Assembly: GCA_032158295.1 (NCBI GenBank)
Contig: CM063256.1
Span: 1,612,001-1,676,000, forward strand
Source: Pycnopodia helianthoides
Taxonomy: Eukaryota; Echinodermata; Asteroidea; Forcipulatida; Asteriidae
Direction of reading: 5' to 3'
Length of the DNA: 64,000 nt
Shown: in pieces, positions 22,459 to 35,816 of the stretch
Numbering within the stretch: the stretch's first letter is position 1
Layout: each line of letters starts with the position of its first letter
Translations under genes and position numbers: made by a program
The notes under the pieces: model-generated
Database searches by the model: none
Told to the model about the DNA's origin: nothing
Seen by the model: the letters and a program-made list of their open reading frames with translations, nothing else

Positions 22459-23480
22459 ATTCCATCCCACCGAATCCCAATGACTTCCCATCCAATTTAT
22501 CCCATCACACCCCAATGTATCCCACCACATCCCAATGACTTCCCATCCCACTCATCCCATCGCATCCCAATGACTTCCCAGCATCCAATTTATCCCATCA
22601 CACCCCAATGTATCCCACCGCATCCCAATGACTTCCCATCCCACTCATCCCATCGCATCCCAATGACTTCCCAGCATCCAATTTATCCCATCACACCCCA
22701 ATGTATCCCACCACATCCCAATGACTTCCCATCCCACTCATCCCATCGCATCCCAATGACTTCCCAGCATCCAATTTATCCCATCACACCCCAATGTATC
22801 CCACCACATCCCAATGACTTCCCATCCCACTCATCCCATCACATCCAACTGACTTCCCATCCAATGTATCCCATCGCATCCCAATGACTTCCCAGCATCC
22901 AATTTATTCCATCACATCCCACTGACTTCCCATCCAATGTATCCCATCGCATCCCAATGACTTCCCAGCATCCAATTTATCCCATCACATCCCATCACAT
23001 TCCATCACATACCATCACATCCCATCACATCCCATCAAATCCCATCAAATCCCATCACATCCCATCACATCCCATCACATCCCATCACATCCCATCACAT
23101 CCCATCACATCCCAATGACTTCCCATCCAATTTATCCCATCACATCCCATCACATTCCATCACATCCCATCACATCCCATCACATTCCATCACATCCCAT
23201 CACATCCCATCACATCCCATCACATCCCAATGACTTCCCATCCAATTTATCCCATCCCATCCCATCACATCCCATCACATCCCATCACATCCCAATGACT
23301 TCCCATCACATCCCAATGACTTCCCATCCAATTTATCCCATCACATCCCATCACATCCCATCACATCCCATCACATCCCAATGACTTCCCATCCAATTTA
23401 TCCCATCACATCCCATCACATCCCAATGACTTCCCATCCCACTCATCCCATCGCATCTCAATGACTTCCCATCCAATTGA
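22459..23480. repeat. 93-bp and 10-bp C-rich tandem repeats
   Basis: A composite satellite that is almost G-free on the plus strand. The left part is a 93-bp higher-order unit built from AATGACTTCCCATCC, CACTCATCCCATCGCATCCC and AATTTATCCCATCACACC. The right part (from about 22980) collapses to a 10-bp unit, CATCACATCC, broken by AATGACTTCCCATCC blocks. A 135-codon open frame here is a repeat by-product. The array decays into scattered CCCATC sequence to about 23760. Confidence 0.9.
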
Positions 23481-23784
23481 TCTCATTTCATCAGATTGAA
23501 CCGTCCCATCACTCTTCTCATTTTCCATCCCGTTCAGCCAGTAACCGTCACATGACTTCTCATCCTACCCATCAAAACCCATTCCATTTACTTGAGGGTA
23601 ACTTTTAGAAATCCCACCCATCCCATCACATTCCACAGACTTCCCATCCCTCTCATCCCGTCACATACCATTGAGTTTCCAGCCTATTACATTACATTCA
23701 ATTATCATCCCATTCCTCCTTTTACATCCTATTAACTTCTCATCCCATCACTTCAAGTTACATCTCATTTTGTCCCATTTGTTC

Positions 23785-26290
23785 CTCATCCCACTCGTCC
23801 AATTGACTTCTCCTTCCCATCCCACTCGTCCAGTTGACTTCTCCTTCCCATCCCACTCGTCCAGTTGACTTCTCCTTCCCATCCCACTCGTCCATGACTT
23901 CTCCTTCCATCCACCGTCCGTTGACTTCTCCTTCCTCATCTCCCATCCCACTCGTCCAATTGACTTCTCCTTCCCATCCCACTCGTCCATTGACTTCTCC
24001 TTCCCATCCCACTCGTCCAAATTGACTTCTCCTTCCCATCATTCCAAATCTCGTCCATCAGTATGACTTCTCCTTCCCATCCCACTCGTCCAGTTGACTT
24101 CTCCTTCCCATCCCACTCGTCCAATTGACTTCTCCTTCCCATCCCACTCGTCCAATTGACTTCTCCTTCCCATCCCACCCTGTCCAGTTGACTTCTCCTT
24201 CCCATCCCACTCGTCCAATTGACTTCTCCTTCCCATCCCACTCGTCCATTGATTGATCCCTTCCTACTCCTGTTCCCCATCCCACTCGTCCAGTTGACTT
24301 CTCCTATCCCATCCCTCATCGTCCAGTTGACTTCTCCTTCCCATCCCACTCGTCCAATTGACTTCTCCTTCCCATCCCACTCGTCCAGTTGACTTCTCCT
24401 TCCCATCCCACTCGTCCATTGATCTTCTCCTTCCATCCACCTCGTCCAATTGACTTCTCCTTCCATCCCATCCACTCGTCCAATTGACTTTCTCTCTTCC
24501 CATCCCACTCGTCCATTGACTTCTCCTTCCCATCCCACTCGTCCAGTTGACTTCCTCCTTTCCCATCCCACTCGTCCAGTTGACTTCTCCTTCCCATCCC
24601 ACTCGTCCAATTGACTTCTCCTTCCCATCCCACTCGTCCAATTGACTTCTCCTTCCCATCCCACTCGTCCAATTGACTTCTCCTTCCCATCCCACTCGTC
24701 CAATTGACTTCTCCTTCCCATCCCACTCGTCCAATTGACTTCTCCTTCCCATCCCACTCGTCCAATTGACTTCTCCTTACCCATCCCACTCGTCCAATTG
24801 ACTTCTCCTTCCCATCCCACTCGTCCAATTGACTTCTCCTTCCCATCCCACTCGTCCAGTTGACTTCTCCTTCCCATCCCACTCGTCCAATTGACTTCTC
24901 CTTCCCATCCCACTCGTCCAATTGACTTCTCCCTTCCCATCCCACTCGTCCAGTTGACTTCTCCTTCCCATTCCCACTCGCTCCAGTTGACTTCTCCTTC
25001 CCATCCCACTCGTCCAATTGACTTCTCCTTCCCATCCCACTCGTCCAATTGACTTCTCCTTCCCATCCCACTCGTCCAATTGACTTCTCCTTCCCATCCC
25101 ACTCGTCCAGTTGACTTCTCCCTCTCCCATCCCACTCGTCCCAGATTGACTTCTCCTTCCCATCCCACTCGTCCAATTGACTTCTCCTTCCCATCCCACT
25201 CGTCCAATTGACTTCTCCTTCCCATCCCACTCGTCCAGTTGACTTCTTCCCTCCTTTCCCTTCCATCCCACTCGTCCAAGTTGACTTCTCCTTCCCCATC
25301 CCACTCGTCCAATTGACTTCTCCTTCCCATCCCACTCGTCCAATTGACTTCTCCTTCCCATCCCACTCGTCCAATTGACTTCTCCTTCCCATCCCACTCG
25401 TCCAATTGACTTCTCCTTCCCATCATCCCACTCGTCCAGTTGACTTCTCCTTCCCATCCCACTCGTCCAGTTGACTTCTCCTTCCCATCCCACTCGTCCA
25501 ATTGACTTCTCCTTCCCATCCCACTCGTCCAATTGACTTCTCCTTCCCATCCCACTCGTCCAATTGACTTCTCCTTCCCATCCCACTCGTCCAGTTGACT
25601 TCTCCTTCCCATCCCACTCGTCCAATTGACTTCTCCTTCCCATCCCACTCGTCCAATTGACTTCTCCTTCCCATCCCACTCGTCCAATTGACTTCCTTCC
25701 CATCCCACTCGTCCAATTGACTTCTCCTTCCCATCCCACTCGTCCAATTGACTTCTCCTTCCCATCCCACTCGTCCATTGACTTCTCCTTCCCATCCACT
25801 CGTCCAATTGACTTCTCCTTCCCATCCCACTCGTCCAATTGACTTCTCCTTCCCATCCCACTCGTCCAATTGACTTCTCCTTCCCATCCCACTCGTCCAA
25901 TTGACTTCTCCTTCCCATCCCACTCGTCCAGTTGACTTCTCCTTGCCATCCCACTCGTCCAGTTGACTTCTCTTTCCCATCCCACTCGTCCAATTGACTT
26001 CTCCTTCCCATCCCACTCGTCCAATTGACTTCTCCTTCCCATCCCACTCGTCCAATTGACTTCTCCTTCCCATCCCACTCGTCCAATTGACTTCTCCTTC
26101 CCATCCCACTCGTCTAATTGACTTCTCCTTCCCATCCCACTCGTCCAATTGACTTCTCCTTCCCATCCCACTCGTCCAATTGACTTCTCCTTCCCATCCC
26201 ACTCGTCCAGTTGACTTCTCCTTCCCATCCCACTCGTCCAAATGACTTCTCCTATTTCTACCATTGATTTCCCATCCCACTCGTCCTGTG
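23785..26290. repeat. 31-bp minisatellite, roughly 80 copies
   Basis: The unit runs TTGACTTCTCCTTCCCATCC then CACTCGTCCAA (31 bp), with an alternate CCAG/CCAA junction. On the minus strand no unit contains a stop. Since 31 is not a multiple of 3, all three minus frames stay open and cycle through a 31-residue peptide pattern (MGRRSQLDEWDG...). The resulting frames of up to 722 codons have no start context, splice structure or non-repeat domain, so I do not call a gene. Single-base indels are frequent at 24000-25300. Confidence 0.93.
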
Positions 26291-28594
26291 TAAACCCACC
26301 TTTCCCATCTTTCTTCTTCCAATTATACCCATCTCTCTGTCATGGACTGAGAGGTGTTGAGGGGAAGTTAAGGATCACGTGTTTGCTTATTTCTTCGATA
26401 AGGGTTAATTTGGATCAATTATCTGGTGTTGCAGGGAACCGTAGCAATATAATTAGGCATAATTCCTCTTGATGTTCTGCAATGATTTCCTTATAACTGT
26501 TGACGTTCGAGCGAACTTGTAAAAGCACGTGCATGTAAGTGTGTGTCCCTATTATAGCGTGACACACATACAGCAGATCGTGATGATCTTTTGTTGGTCC
26601 CAGTATGATATTTAACACCATACCATTTCAAAACAAGTTGTTAATAACGTTTCGCAAATACTTGATGCCTCATCCATACCAGGTTCAACCTATGAATCTC
26701 TGCGGCGTGTTGATTCCTTAAGCCAGGACAATTATCCAGCCATTTATACCCAGTACTTGAATGGGATGTATTTATATTTACACCACTGCCTAAAGTTGAT
26801 TGTAAACGATTTACCCACAATGGATATTCTAGTTTTGAACAGCTGTGTTCACCACGGAAGAATACGGTGTGCATGCTAAAATTATAGTCCAAAGAAACTT
26901 TGTTTTCTTAATATTTTGTTGACAAATGTTTGTTTGTGACAGTTAAATATTTGTCGGGGTAAATCAAACAAATATGCATTTGTGTACATCAGAAGTGAAT
27001 GTACGTCCGGATGTGAACAGAAGAGGGCACATATCTTAAGGCTTGAGCCAGACACTGGTTTTTTATCACTGGTTCCTTTGAAGTTCATGGTCGCTTAGAA
27101 AGTTCTTTTGGTGAGTTTCTAGACGAGAGTACGATGGACCTTAGTTTAGCAATAGGAAAGTCAATAGCAAGGCGCCAACACGGCTGGAACGCGGCGTGCT
27201 TGACAATGAAGCATCGCCACCCTGGTTACAAACGCCTCGCTGGTACACAGCCAGATCCTAAACCAGCAGTATCCCGATAACAGAATCACACAAAATTAAC
27301 CTCAGCTCATCTGTGAAAATGAACTCTGTATAGTACGCTTAATTATAGATTTTTTTTTTCCCGTTGCTTTAACAAGAACTTTTTTTTTATGAGGTATTGT
27401 CCCTTTGTTGTGAAGCTTTGCAGCAGACAACGTTGTATTATAACATCATTGTTTCTGGCTGGCTGATCCATGTAACCAACACACTTACACGTACCAATCG
27501 AAGGTTACCATAAACACCCCTAAAACAGCTTGTGCTTTTGTCAGTTTTGTGGCAGATGTTAACGATTTTGTTAAACTCCAATAAACAGACCGGTTGTAAG
27601 CGGCAACTGAACTTACCCCCTGCTTAGCAGGACAGTTTGTACTTTTTAAAACTTGAAATATGGACATCTGAATGTCAAATGCACTCTTTGTAAAAACAAC
27701 ACAACAAAAGCGTTTCAATGACAACATCTCAAAACCTCACCCTGATCAAAACTGTCAACTTGCCAAAAAGAAGAAGAAGAAGAAGAAAAAAACCAACAAC
27801 GAAACTTTAAAACAAAATTCTGAAAGTAAATTTCACTTCGTTAAGAACAATGACAGGACACCTGAAAGTGACGCATTCAAATTTGATCCTTAAAGCTTCC
27901 TCGTGAATCTCCAACTGTCCTAAGAAGTTAATCTATTGTCAAGTAATAAACCACAAGGAACTTACGTTGGTTCAAATCCCGCTCTAGTACATTTTTCTTT
28001 GTTCAACCCCATACTAAGTTAATCTATTGTGAAATGGTAACATAATCAAAACACATAAACAAAACCATTATTCTATTCGCTGGTCACATATACATTACGA
28101 AACTTCACTCAAGTTTGCGATTTACATAAAACTATGCTGCAATTAATTGGAAATGATTGGGATTTGTTCAAAATGTTCCTGTTTGTCAGCCACATTTATA
28201 TGTACGTTTTCATTTCCAACATTGATGCAACGTTGATTATATTAATATGTAGACTATTGTTATCGTTGCTTTGTATGGGATGAGAGCTTTCGTGGTGACC
28301 TTGTGTGTCCCAGATCTTTTCATATCATAGAACAATCAATTCAAATACATACCCATCGGAATAATATTATAACATAAACATGTTGACTTAACAGTCAGCG
28401 CTTGTCCTCATGGCTATTGTAGCTATTGCTGTGAGACACACCGTGGTAAGAGGCAGATACACACTAAACGTAGCTTCTTTTGTAAATCTTTGTCTAAAAT
28501 AAAGTTGACTTAAGCCAGCAAACTTGAAGTCTCGAGAATTTTGTACATGAATTTCCTTTGTTTGCTATTGCGTCGGAGCTGCACAGCTATTTGT
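26291..28594. other. Intergenic stretch with SINE fragment, no gene recognised
   Basis: No coding exon recognised. It contains an AAG microsatellite at about 27767-27787. A short piece at 27960-28015 (GTTGGTTCAAATCCCGCTCT then TGTTCAACCCCA) matches the SINE at 34.8 kb. Confidence 0.45.
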
Positions 28595-28598
28595 TTAA

Positions 28599-28982
28599 TG
28601 ACACTAATGGACACCTTTGGTAATTGTAAAAGACTAGTCTTCTCACTTGGTGTATCTCAACATATGCACAAAATAACAAACCTGTGAAAATTTGAACTCA
28701 ATTGGTCGTCGAAGTTGCGAGATAATAATGAAAGAAAAAAACACCCTTGTCACACGAAGTTGTGTGCTTTCAGATGCTTGATTTCGAGACCTCACGCGTG
28801 AGGTCTCAAAATCAATTCAAATATTTTAGTGAGAAATTACTTCTTTCTCAAAAACTACGTTACTTCAGAGGGAGTCGTTTCTCACAATGTTTTATACTAC
28901 CAACAGCTCTCCATTGCTCGTTACCAAGTAAGTTTTTATGCTAACAATTATTTTGAGTAATTACCAATAGTGTACAGTGCCC
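28599..28982 (-). mobile_element. MITE, family B copy 6
   Basis: Reverse-oriented family B element with TTAA at 28595-28598 on the left and a degenerate TTGA on the right. The central GACCTCACGCGTGAGGTCTC palindrome is perfect. A truncated related element follows immediately. Confidence 0.8.
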
Positions 28983-29235
28983 TTGAAGTACATGTACAAC
29001 ATTGGTAATTTTCAAAGACTAGTATCCGCACTTTATGTGACCCAACATATACATGAAATAACAAACCTGTGAAAGTTTAAGCTCAATCGGTCATTGGAGT
29101 CACGAGAAAACAGTGAAAACCCAATTATTTTATGTTATCACTGTTTTCAAACATCGGTTTTTGGACACGCCCGATAAAGATTGATTGTTTTACTAATTTC
29201 CTAAAAACTATAGCACTTTAAGCAAAACTATTTCA
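28983..29235 (-). mobile_element. Truncated element related to MITE families B and C
   Basis: Begins GTACAACATTGGTAATTTTC and contains CCTGTGAAAGTTTAAGCTCA, CACGAGAAAACAGTGAAAAC and a CGCCCGATAAAGA segment. These align with the core and middle of family C, but the sequence is strongly diverged and lacks the far end. It is probably a fourth subfamily or an old truncated copy. Confidence 0.6.
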
Positions 29236-29283
29236 AGGGAAGTTGACCACCATGATAATTTTTGTACCATGTATTAAGTACAA

Positions 29284-30440
29284 AGAGGCATAGAGAGGCG
29301 ATGTTTACAGCAGCGGGCCGAGGACTTGTGAGGAGAGGCAACAGTGCAGAGAGGCATAGAGAGGCGATGTTTACAGCAGCGGGCCGAGGACTTGTGAGGA
29401 GAGGCAACAGTGCAGAGAGGCATAGAGAGGCGATGTTTACAGCAGCGGCCGAGGACTTGTGAGGAGAGGCAACAGTGCAGAGAGGCATAGAGAGGCGATG
29501 TTTACAGCAGCGGGCCGAGGACTTGTGAGGAGAGGCAACAGTGCAGAGAGGCATAGAGAGGCGATGTTTACAGCAGCGGCCGAGAACTAGTGAGGAGAGG
29601 CAACAGTGCAAATAGGTATAGAGAGGCGAGGTTTACAGCAGTGGGCCGAGGACCTCTGAGGAGAGGCAACAGTGCTGAGAGGAATAGAGAGGCGAGGTCT
29701 ACAGCAGCTGGCCGAGGACCTCTGAGGAGAGGCAACAGTGCTGAGAGGAACAGAGAAGCGAGGTCTACAGCAGCTGGCCGTGGACATGTAAGGAGAGGCA
29801 GAAGTCTAAAGTAAGGTGGCGAGGGCATGTGAAACGAAGTTTGCTGCTATAGTAAAAGAAGGAGTAAGAACCGTGTGAGGCGAAGTCTCTAGCAGAGTGG
29901 AGTGAGACGGAGTTTGCAGTTGAGTCCCTGTCAGGCACAAGTTTGGCTAAGAGGGCTTGGGGCCTGTGGGTTGAAGCCTCCCCAGAGGGCTCAGAGATCG
30001 AGAGGCGAAGTTTGAAGCAGAGGACCAAGGGCAAACGAGGCGAGGTCTGCAGCAGTGGCCTAATGTCCCGTGAGGCGAATTCGGTAGTATGCAACAGAGG
30101 GCTTGCCTGTGATGAAGGGCTGTAGAGCATTTCTTTTAAGGTGACATCTGCAGCAAATTAAAGATGGAAGTCTGCAAGACGAGTTAGAACTCGTCATCAG
30201 CAAAAGGACCTAAGGAGGTTCGATAAGACGAAGTCTCCGGCAGAGGATTTGAGGCCATTGTCGTGTTTTGTTCCATGCGGTGCTTATGAGGGTTTATGAG
30301 GCGAATTCTGCAGCGGGAGGTATGCGAGGCGAGCGTTGCACGTAGAGGACGATGGACAAAGGAGAAGAAGTTGACTGCCGAGAGCCAATTGGCTGAGGGA
30401 AAGTCCATCGGAAATGTCCATCTTCAGGTCTGTGAGGTGA
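29284..30440. repeat. 66-bp minisatellite decaying into degenerate repeats
   Basis: About eight units of 66 bp (AGAGGCGATGTTTACAGCAG, CGGGCCGAGGACTTGTGAGG, AGAGGCAACAGTGCAGAGAG, GCATAG) span about 29284-29815. Further right the GAGGCGAAGT..GCAGCAG..GG pattern recurs with about 33-bp spacing to about 30440. Because 66 is a multiple of 3, both strands show repeated 22-residue open frames. I see no start, splice or domain support, so I treat it as non-coding. Confidence 0.85.
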
Positions 30441-31266
30441 ACTTTGCAGCAGATGACTTAGAAAGTGACCGTATTCGACCAAACTGCTTTAATATTCCTT
30501 CAAGATGGTCACTATGGAACGGTGTACGAATCTTGGGACATGTGACAAATCGTTGTGGAGAAAATCTAATTCCCGCTTCTCGAACAAGAAAGTCCAGTTG
30601 CAACAGCTCGTTGTAGGAGTTGCAGTTACATCGTGTTACCATCTTTTAGAAATGTTGGTAATTATTTTGTGCGTACCGCTGGTGTTTTCGTGGGTTTTTA
30701 CACTGCATTGACGTCGCCTTTGACCTGATCTGTCTGAGTTCATTCCTTATATGATTGTGTAACTTTACATATTCTCACTAGTAACGATATTTCATATGAG
30801 GACACAATCCAAATTGACATGTTCCAGATCTTTCAAACATATACCTTGTGTTGTTGCTTAACTCTTTTATTGGCAAAGGACCATAGTTCAGCTGTTATAA
30901 GTAAACATTGCTCAAGATGTTATTGTATGACCAATTGATTGAAGAAGGGCCACAGTGTCATGGTATCATGTGGTGGTTTATGATGGTTAATAAGTGTAAA
31001 TTGCCGAGTATGTCTCACTTAATTTCCTTCAAGTTTATCCTACCACGTGCCAACAGCTTACAGTGCACGACTGCACTACCTGACAGCGCATGCAGGCTGT
31101 ACCGTCAATTTCCAAGTAAAGTACAGTGAACCCAAGTTGCACTTTGGAGGACCATGAAAGTGTCTTTTTTTTTAAGCGGGCGGTTATCGCTGGCTGTACA
31201 CCAACACAGCCTAGATGAGATAGTATAGTTTGTTTTTTGGCATAGTGTGTTCGCGACAGTGCTTAA

Positions 31267-31652
31267 AGGAACATTACAGAATTGGTAAGGAAAAAACTTG
31301 TAAAATATACTTTTTGATCACAGATTTACATAAAACTTACACGGTCTAATGATGATGATAGTAGAAAACACCCCTTGAAATATTTCTGTCTGAAATGCCA
31401 TATTTGATGAGAAATGAATAAGCTAATTTTCCGATTGGATTTTATCGCTCAGTGAGCGTTTTATTCATTTTTTGAATCTATATGATTTCATGCAAATGTG
31501 TAATCGGTTTTTCACTATTTTCTTGTAACCCAGATTGCCGATCGATCTCAAACTTCTTCAGGTTTGTCAGTTTATGTATATGGTGGATTACATAAAGTGC
31601 TTACACTGCCAGCAACTGTTTTGTTAGCAAAAAACAATTCTGTAATGTTCCT
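31267..31652 (+). mobile_element. TTAA-flanked MITE, family A copy 5
   Basis: Full family A element between TTAA sites (31263-31266 and 31653-31656), with a few substitutions (ACACCCCTTG, CTTGTAACCC) compared with other copies. Confidence 0.8.
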
Positions 31653-31656
31653 TTAA

Positions 31657-34600
31657 GGCTTTTTTTTTGGAGTTCGTCACGCTAGCAAACTTTATACTGT
31701 ACAGGGTCAGTGTACTTTGACAGCTCTAACAATACTTAGAAAAAAAAATGTATTTGTGATCACCCGACCTGTGTTTATTTCAGTTTGACATAAGTACATT
31801 GATTGACACAGATTCAATATCAGAGTGCATTCTTGTAATAGTTTTGTTTTATATGCTCACAAAACCACTCCCACATTTTGATGTTCTTTATGTAAACAGC
31901 GCCAACTGAGACATTCAAATTCTCTGTAGTTATTTCAGTTTATACACGATGGCGTTATTTTGAAGAAAAAAAACGTCAAAGCATTCCTGTACACGGCGAC
32001 CGATTCAAACACAACACGAATCAATTCACGTACTGCTAAATTACAATTGTCATTTAATATAACTTGTATGGACAGAAACAATGGACCTTTGGTTAATAAG
32101 TTAGAGGTTTGAACCCCGTGTGTGGTGTTCTCCCCCCCCCCCCGCCAAAAAAAGACAAAACAAAAAACAACGCCCAAAACCACCCCAAAAGTTGAAGGGT
32201 TTGTGCGCCATAAATTACTGTGTGAATGGGACGGCTCGCTATGGTTAAACCATTGTCCAGCAGCATTTAAGTTGCACAAGAGACATTATTGCAGTCTTTT
32301 TATTCTCAGAGCCCAATTAGTTCTAGACCGCCTCACCTGTGTTGTTCGGCGCCGTGTGTTGTACTGATAGTCCGGCCCGCCTGCTTACACACGTTGAGAA
32401 TGCACGGCGGGGCCCCCAAAAGTACAACCGCGGGGTCATACGTATTAGCATGTGTACTTTTCTTGCACTGAACAAAAACCAACCGAAATCTTACGACATT
32501 TTGAAGTGTTTTTTTCTGGTCTTGTGAAATGGTGTCATCTGTCAAAAGAAAACCAACCTCTTCAGTGCTGGAAGTATTTTCTATATATACAAACTATGTC
32601 TACATCCAAAAGAGTAAATAACAACATAAAACAGAACACGAACCCCCAAAAGAAAGGAAAAAAAGTTGCTGTCATCGCCGTCATTTGAAGTTTGTGGGTT
32701 GCAAACAGAAGGGTGTTTCCTTTGGCAAACCTATGAGTAGCCCACTGTTTCCTTGAAAATGTCACTTTAGATAAACGCACTAGGCTGTGGGCTGCAGCGG
32801 ACACTGGTAGAGCAAATACGTGCTACAAGTATTCGCATTTTAACAGTTAAATATTATCCAAGTTGAAACGGAAGTATAACCATGAAACTAAATAAATATA
32901 GGCTTTGTGGCTTTGTAGCCTATCTAACACTGCTTTATAACAAATTAAAAACAACAACTCAAGTTGGACCCACTGGAACGAATTGTCCTGAAATACTATA
33001 TTGAGGCATACAGGCCTAAAACATGCAGAAACTGCACAAATCATGTAACAAAGTCATAGTCGTCATTCACTGTTTTCAAACTGACCAAAACATTTGGCAA
33101 ACGTTCCACTGGTCGGTTTTATAATTTGTTTTATCCCAGCATTTCTCTTTTGGGCTGTTCACTGGTTCACTCGGGCTTCCTGGCAACAGTGTTCATGTTA
33201 ACTTTTCAGGCATCCGTGGTTTTATGACCGGAAGTGTAAAATATGAAATCGATGGAGATGAATGAGCTCGTAAAACCAAAGTGTCATAATTTCCATGTCC
33301 GTTACCTACATCACCACTATCATCATCATCGTTATCATCATAATCACCATCATTACGCTTTAATCACCTAGATAATGAAAGGACCAAATAATCAATTGTT
33401 CATGGGAGTCAAATTTACGTGCTTTCGTGGGTTGGTTTTTTTCACATTTAGTGATAAAAACAAATCACTGATGCAATCTACGAAACCAAATCTGGGCTTA
33501 ACAATTGATCTGGAACTAAACAGTCGTCTGCCTGGTGGCGCCTTCCGTCTTTTCAGCGAAAAACCAATGTTGACATACGTCTCAATGGGGAGGTATTTTT
33601 ACGGTATTCAGAGGCGAGGTTCAACCCATTGGCTGTTTTATGATTGACATTAACTGTGAACTCTCCAGAATTAGTTAACAAACGGATTCCTATACCAATC
33701 ATGTGTAAAGCAGGACAGAATCAATCAAACTGTGCAGTATCAAGAGCACACTTCAAGTTTGTGGCTTTATGAAGTTTATCTTCGTCTAACTGTACTGAAA
33801 TATTGTTGTGGCATTGATGTATTATGTTAATAAAAGTAGTAAATGATGGAAGTCGATGACAGTCAAAGAATATATGTGAGTTGCATACAGTGACAGATTG
33901 GAATAAATCCAGACAGTTGAAAGTCCACAGTTAATATGAACCAGAATGTTGAGGCTGAAGGTAAACAACTTAATGTTTTTTGGCCATTATCAAACTAACT
34001 CGTAGTGACATCAAACCAAGCCCTTTCTAAGCGAAGTCAAACTTGAATCCCAAGATACTGATCAAAGCTATATCAGCGGAACTGAACAGGCAACAGGAAA
34101 TTCAGTCTCCCGTAAGTTCACAGTACAAATTGACCAACCCAAGATGCGCCAAAGATCTGTCATACTCATTTCAATTTTTGTATGAAAATTTTTATCGACA
34201 TGAACTGGCCGTATGGGGAAAAAAGTGCAAGCTGTATAGTTGTATGGGTGAGTTTTAGGGAACAAACAGTGCAGTGACATGGCGAGTGCTGTAGACAACG
34301 AACAAAACCAAACTGAAAAAACCTGACAAATCTCAGTAGGACGCCTCCAACGAATGAACTATCAGGAGTGAATGACGCAACAGAAATACACCGAAAACCA
34401 CATTCTTCAACTAACAATGAAGATAAAGAAATTGTCAAAAACGTGGTAATAACAAATTCCTACGCAATTTCTTTTGTGCAAGAAGTCCGACATCCGTGAT
34501 GATTTACACGAGCAACAGTTACCAATTCAACAAAATCTTAACGCCATGCATGCCACCCTGTTTTTGTTTGTGACGTTCAGTTTGCCAATCGATGAACATT

Positions 34601-34799
34601 CTAATCGATAAGTACAGCAAACTTTTGACTTGCCACGGTGATTTCATTTCATGAGATAAAACACTTTCACGAGTAAGCAACGAACTCTCATTTCAATTCA
34701 TTAAAGGAATTCTGAGACATAAAACAATAATAGTGATATTGACAAAATAGATATAGATAAAGATATTTAGATTTTGACAAAACAGGGAGACTGCCAACA
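31657..34799. other. Intergenic stretch, no gene recognised
   Basis: Contains a C-run at 32131-32143 and an ATC-type microsatellite at about 33310-33355. Short open frames (such as 31935-32279 minus and 33375-33647 plus) have no recognisable domain. Confidence 0.45.
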
Positions 34800-34955
34800 G
34801 AGGGCTAGACTGCTCAGTTGGTAGAGCGCTGGCACATTAATCCGGTGGTCGTTGGTTCAAATCCCGCTCTAGGCGATTTTTCGTTGTTCAACCCCAAATT
34901 ATTTAAAATTCACGCATTACATTTCCCTTGTAGTTTATTACTTGACATTTTTTAA
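34800..34955 (+). mobile_element. tRNA-derived SINE with A and B boxes
   Basis: A tRNA-like head has an A-box-like TGCTCAGTTGGTAGAGC and a perfect B box GGTTCAAATCC. However, the acceptor and T stems do not pair properly and the anticodon loop lacks U33, so this is not a functional tRNA gene. The body continues through TTGTTCAACCCCAAATTA. A fragment of the same repeat lies at 27960-28015. Confidence 0.65.
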
Positions 34956-35426
34956 AAGTATTTTTTTTTTAAATAAGACTACTTGGTAAGTATTATTTGT
35001 ACAATTGTTTCAGAAGTCAAACATGCTCATTACAATATTGTCAACTTTGTGAATTAGAGTAGGACAAAATAAAGAAGATCTTAAATGCATGTGAATGTAT
35101 TAAAATGAGGTTTTCAAAGGTGAAACTTAAAGAGTGAATATTTGGTTTACTGGACGTTAAATGCATCATGATCATGTTTCAAACAATGCCTTCCCCAGTT
35201 ACATGCCATTTTGCTTGTTTTCATTTTGTATGAAAAGAATGTGTGTCTATGGACTTCTAATAAAAAACGGTGAATCAACACCCATTGGGATGAAGGTGAT
35301 AATAACATGGCAAGAAACTGAAAGTCCGATTTGGGCCCATTAATGCTGTATTGATTGATCTATAGTGAGATATCCGTCCGTTCGTTTTGTATAATACGAG
35401 TATGGTTTCGTCACCTCTAAGTTTAA

Positions 35427-35812
35427 AGACACTGGACACGTTTTGGTAATTGTCAAAGGCCAGTCTTCTCACTTGGTGTATCTCAACATTTTTTATGCAC
35501 AAAATAACAAACCTGTGAAAATTTTAACTCAATTGGTCGTCGAAGTTGCGAGATAATAATGGAAGAAAAAACACCCTTGTCACACGAAGTTGTGTGCTTT
35601 CAGATGCTTGATTTCGAGACCTCACGCGTGAGGTCTCACAATCAATTCAGATATTTTACTGAGAAACTACTTCTTTCTCAAAAACTACGTTACTTCAGAG
35701 AGATCCGTTTCTCACAATGTTTTATACTATCAACAGCTCTCCATTACTCGTTACCAAGTAAGTTTTTATACTAATAATTATTTTGAGTAATTACCAATAG
35801 TATCCAGTGCCT
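35427..35812 (-). mobile_element. TTAA-flanked MITE, family B copy 7
   Basis: Reverse-oriented full family B element between TTAA sites (35423-35426 and 35813-35816). It keeps the GACCTCACGCGTGAGGTCTC palindrome and the family core. Confidence 0.8.
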
Positions 35813-35816
35813 TTAA

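Noticed and set aside
23936..26264. Very long minus-strand open frames (up to 722 codons) as a repeat protein gene
   Set aside because: They follow from a stop-free 31-bp unit; all three frames are open, indels do not matter, and there is no start context, splice site or unique domain.
22459..30440. CRISPR-like repeat arrays
   Set aside because: Units are contiguous without unique spacers, and the DNA is clearly from an animal.
34800..34875. Functional tRNA gene
   Set aside because: A and B boxes are present, but the acceptor and T stems do not pair and the anticodon loop lacks U33, so it is a SINE head.
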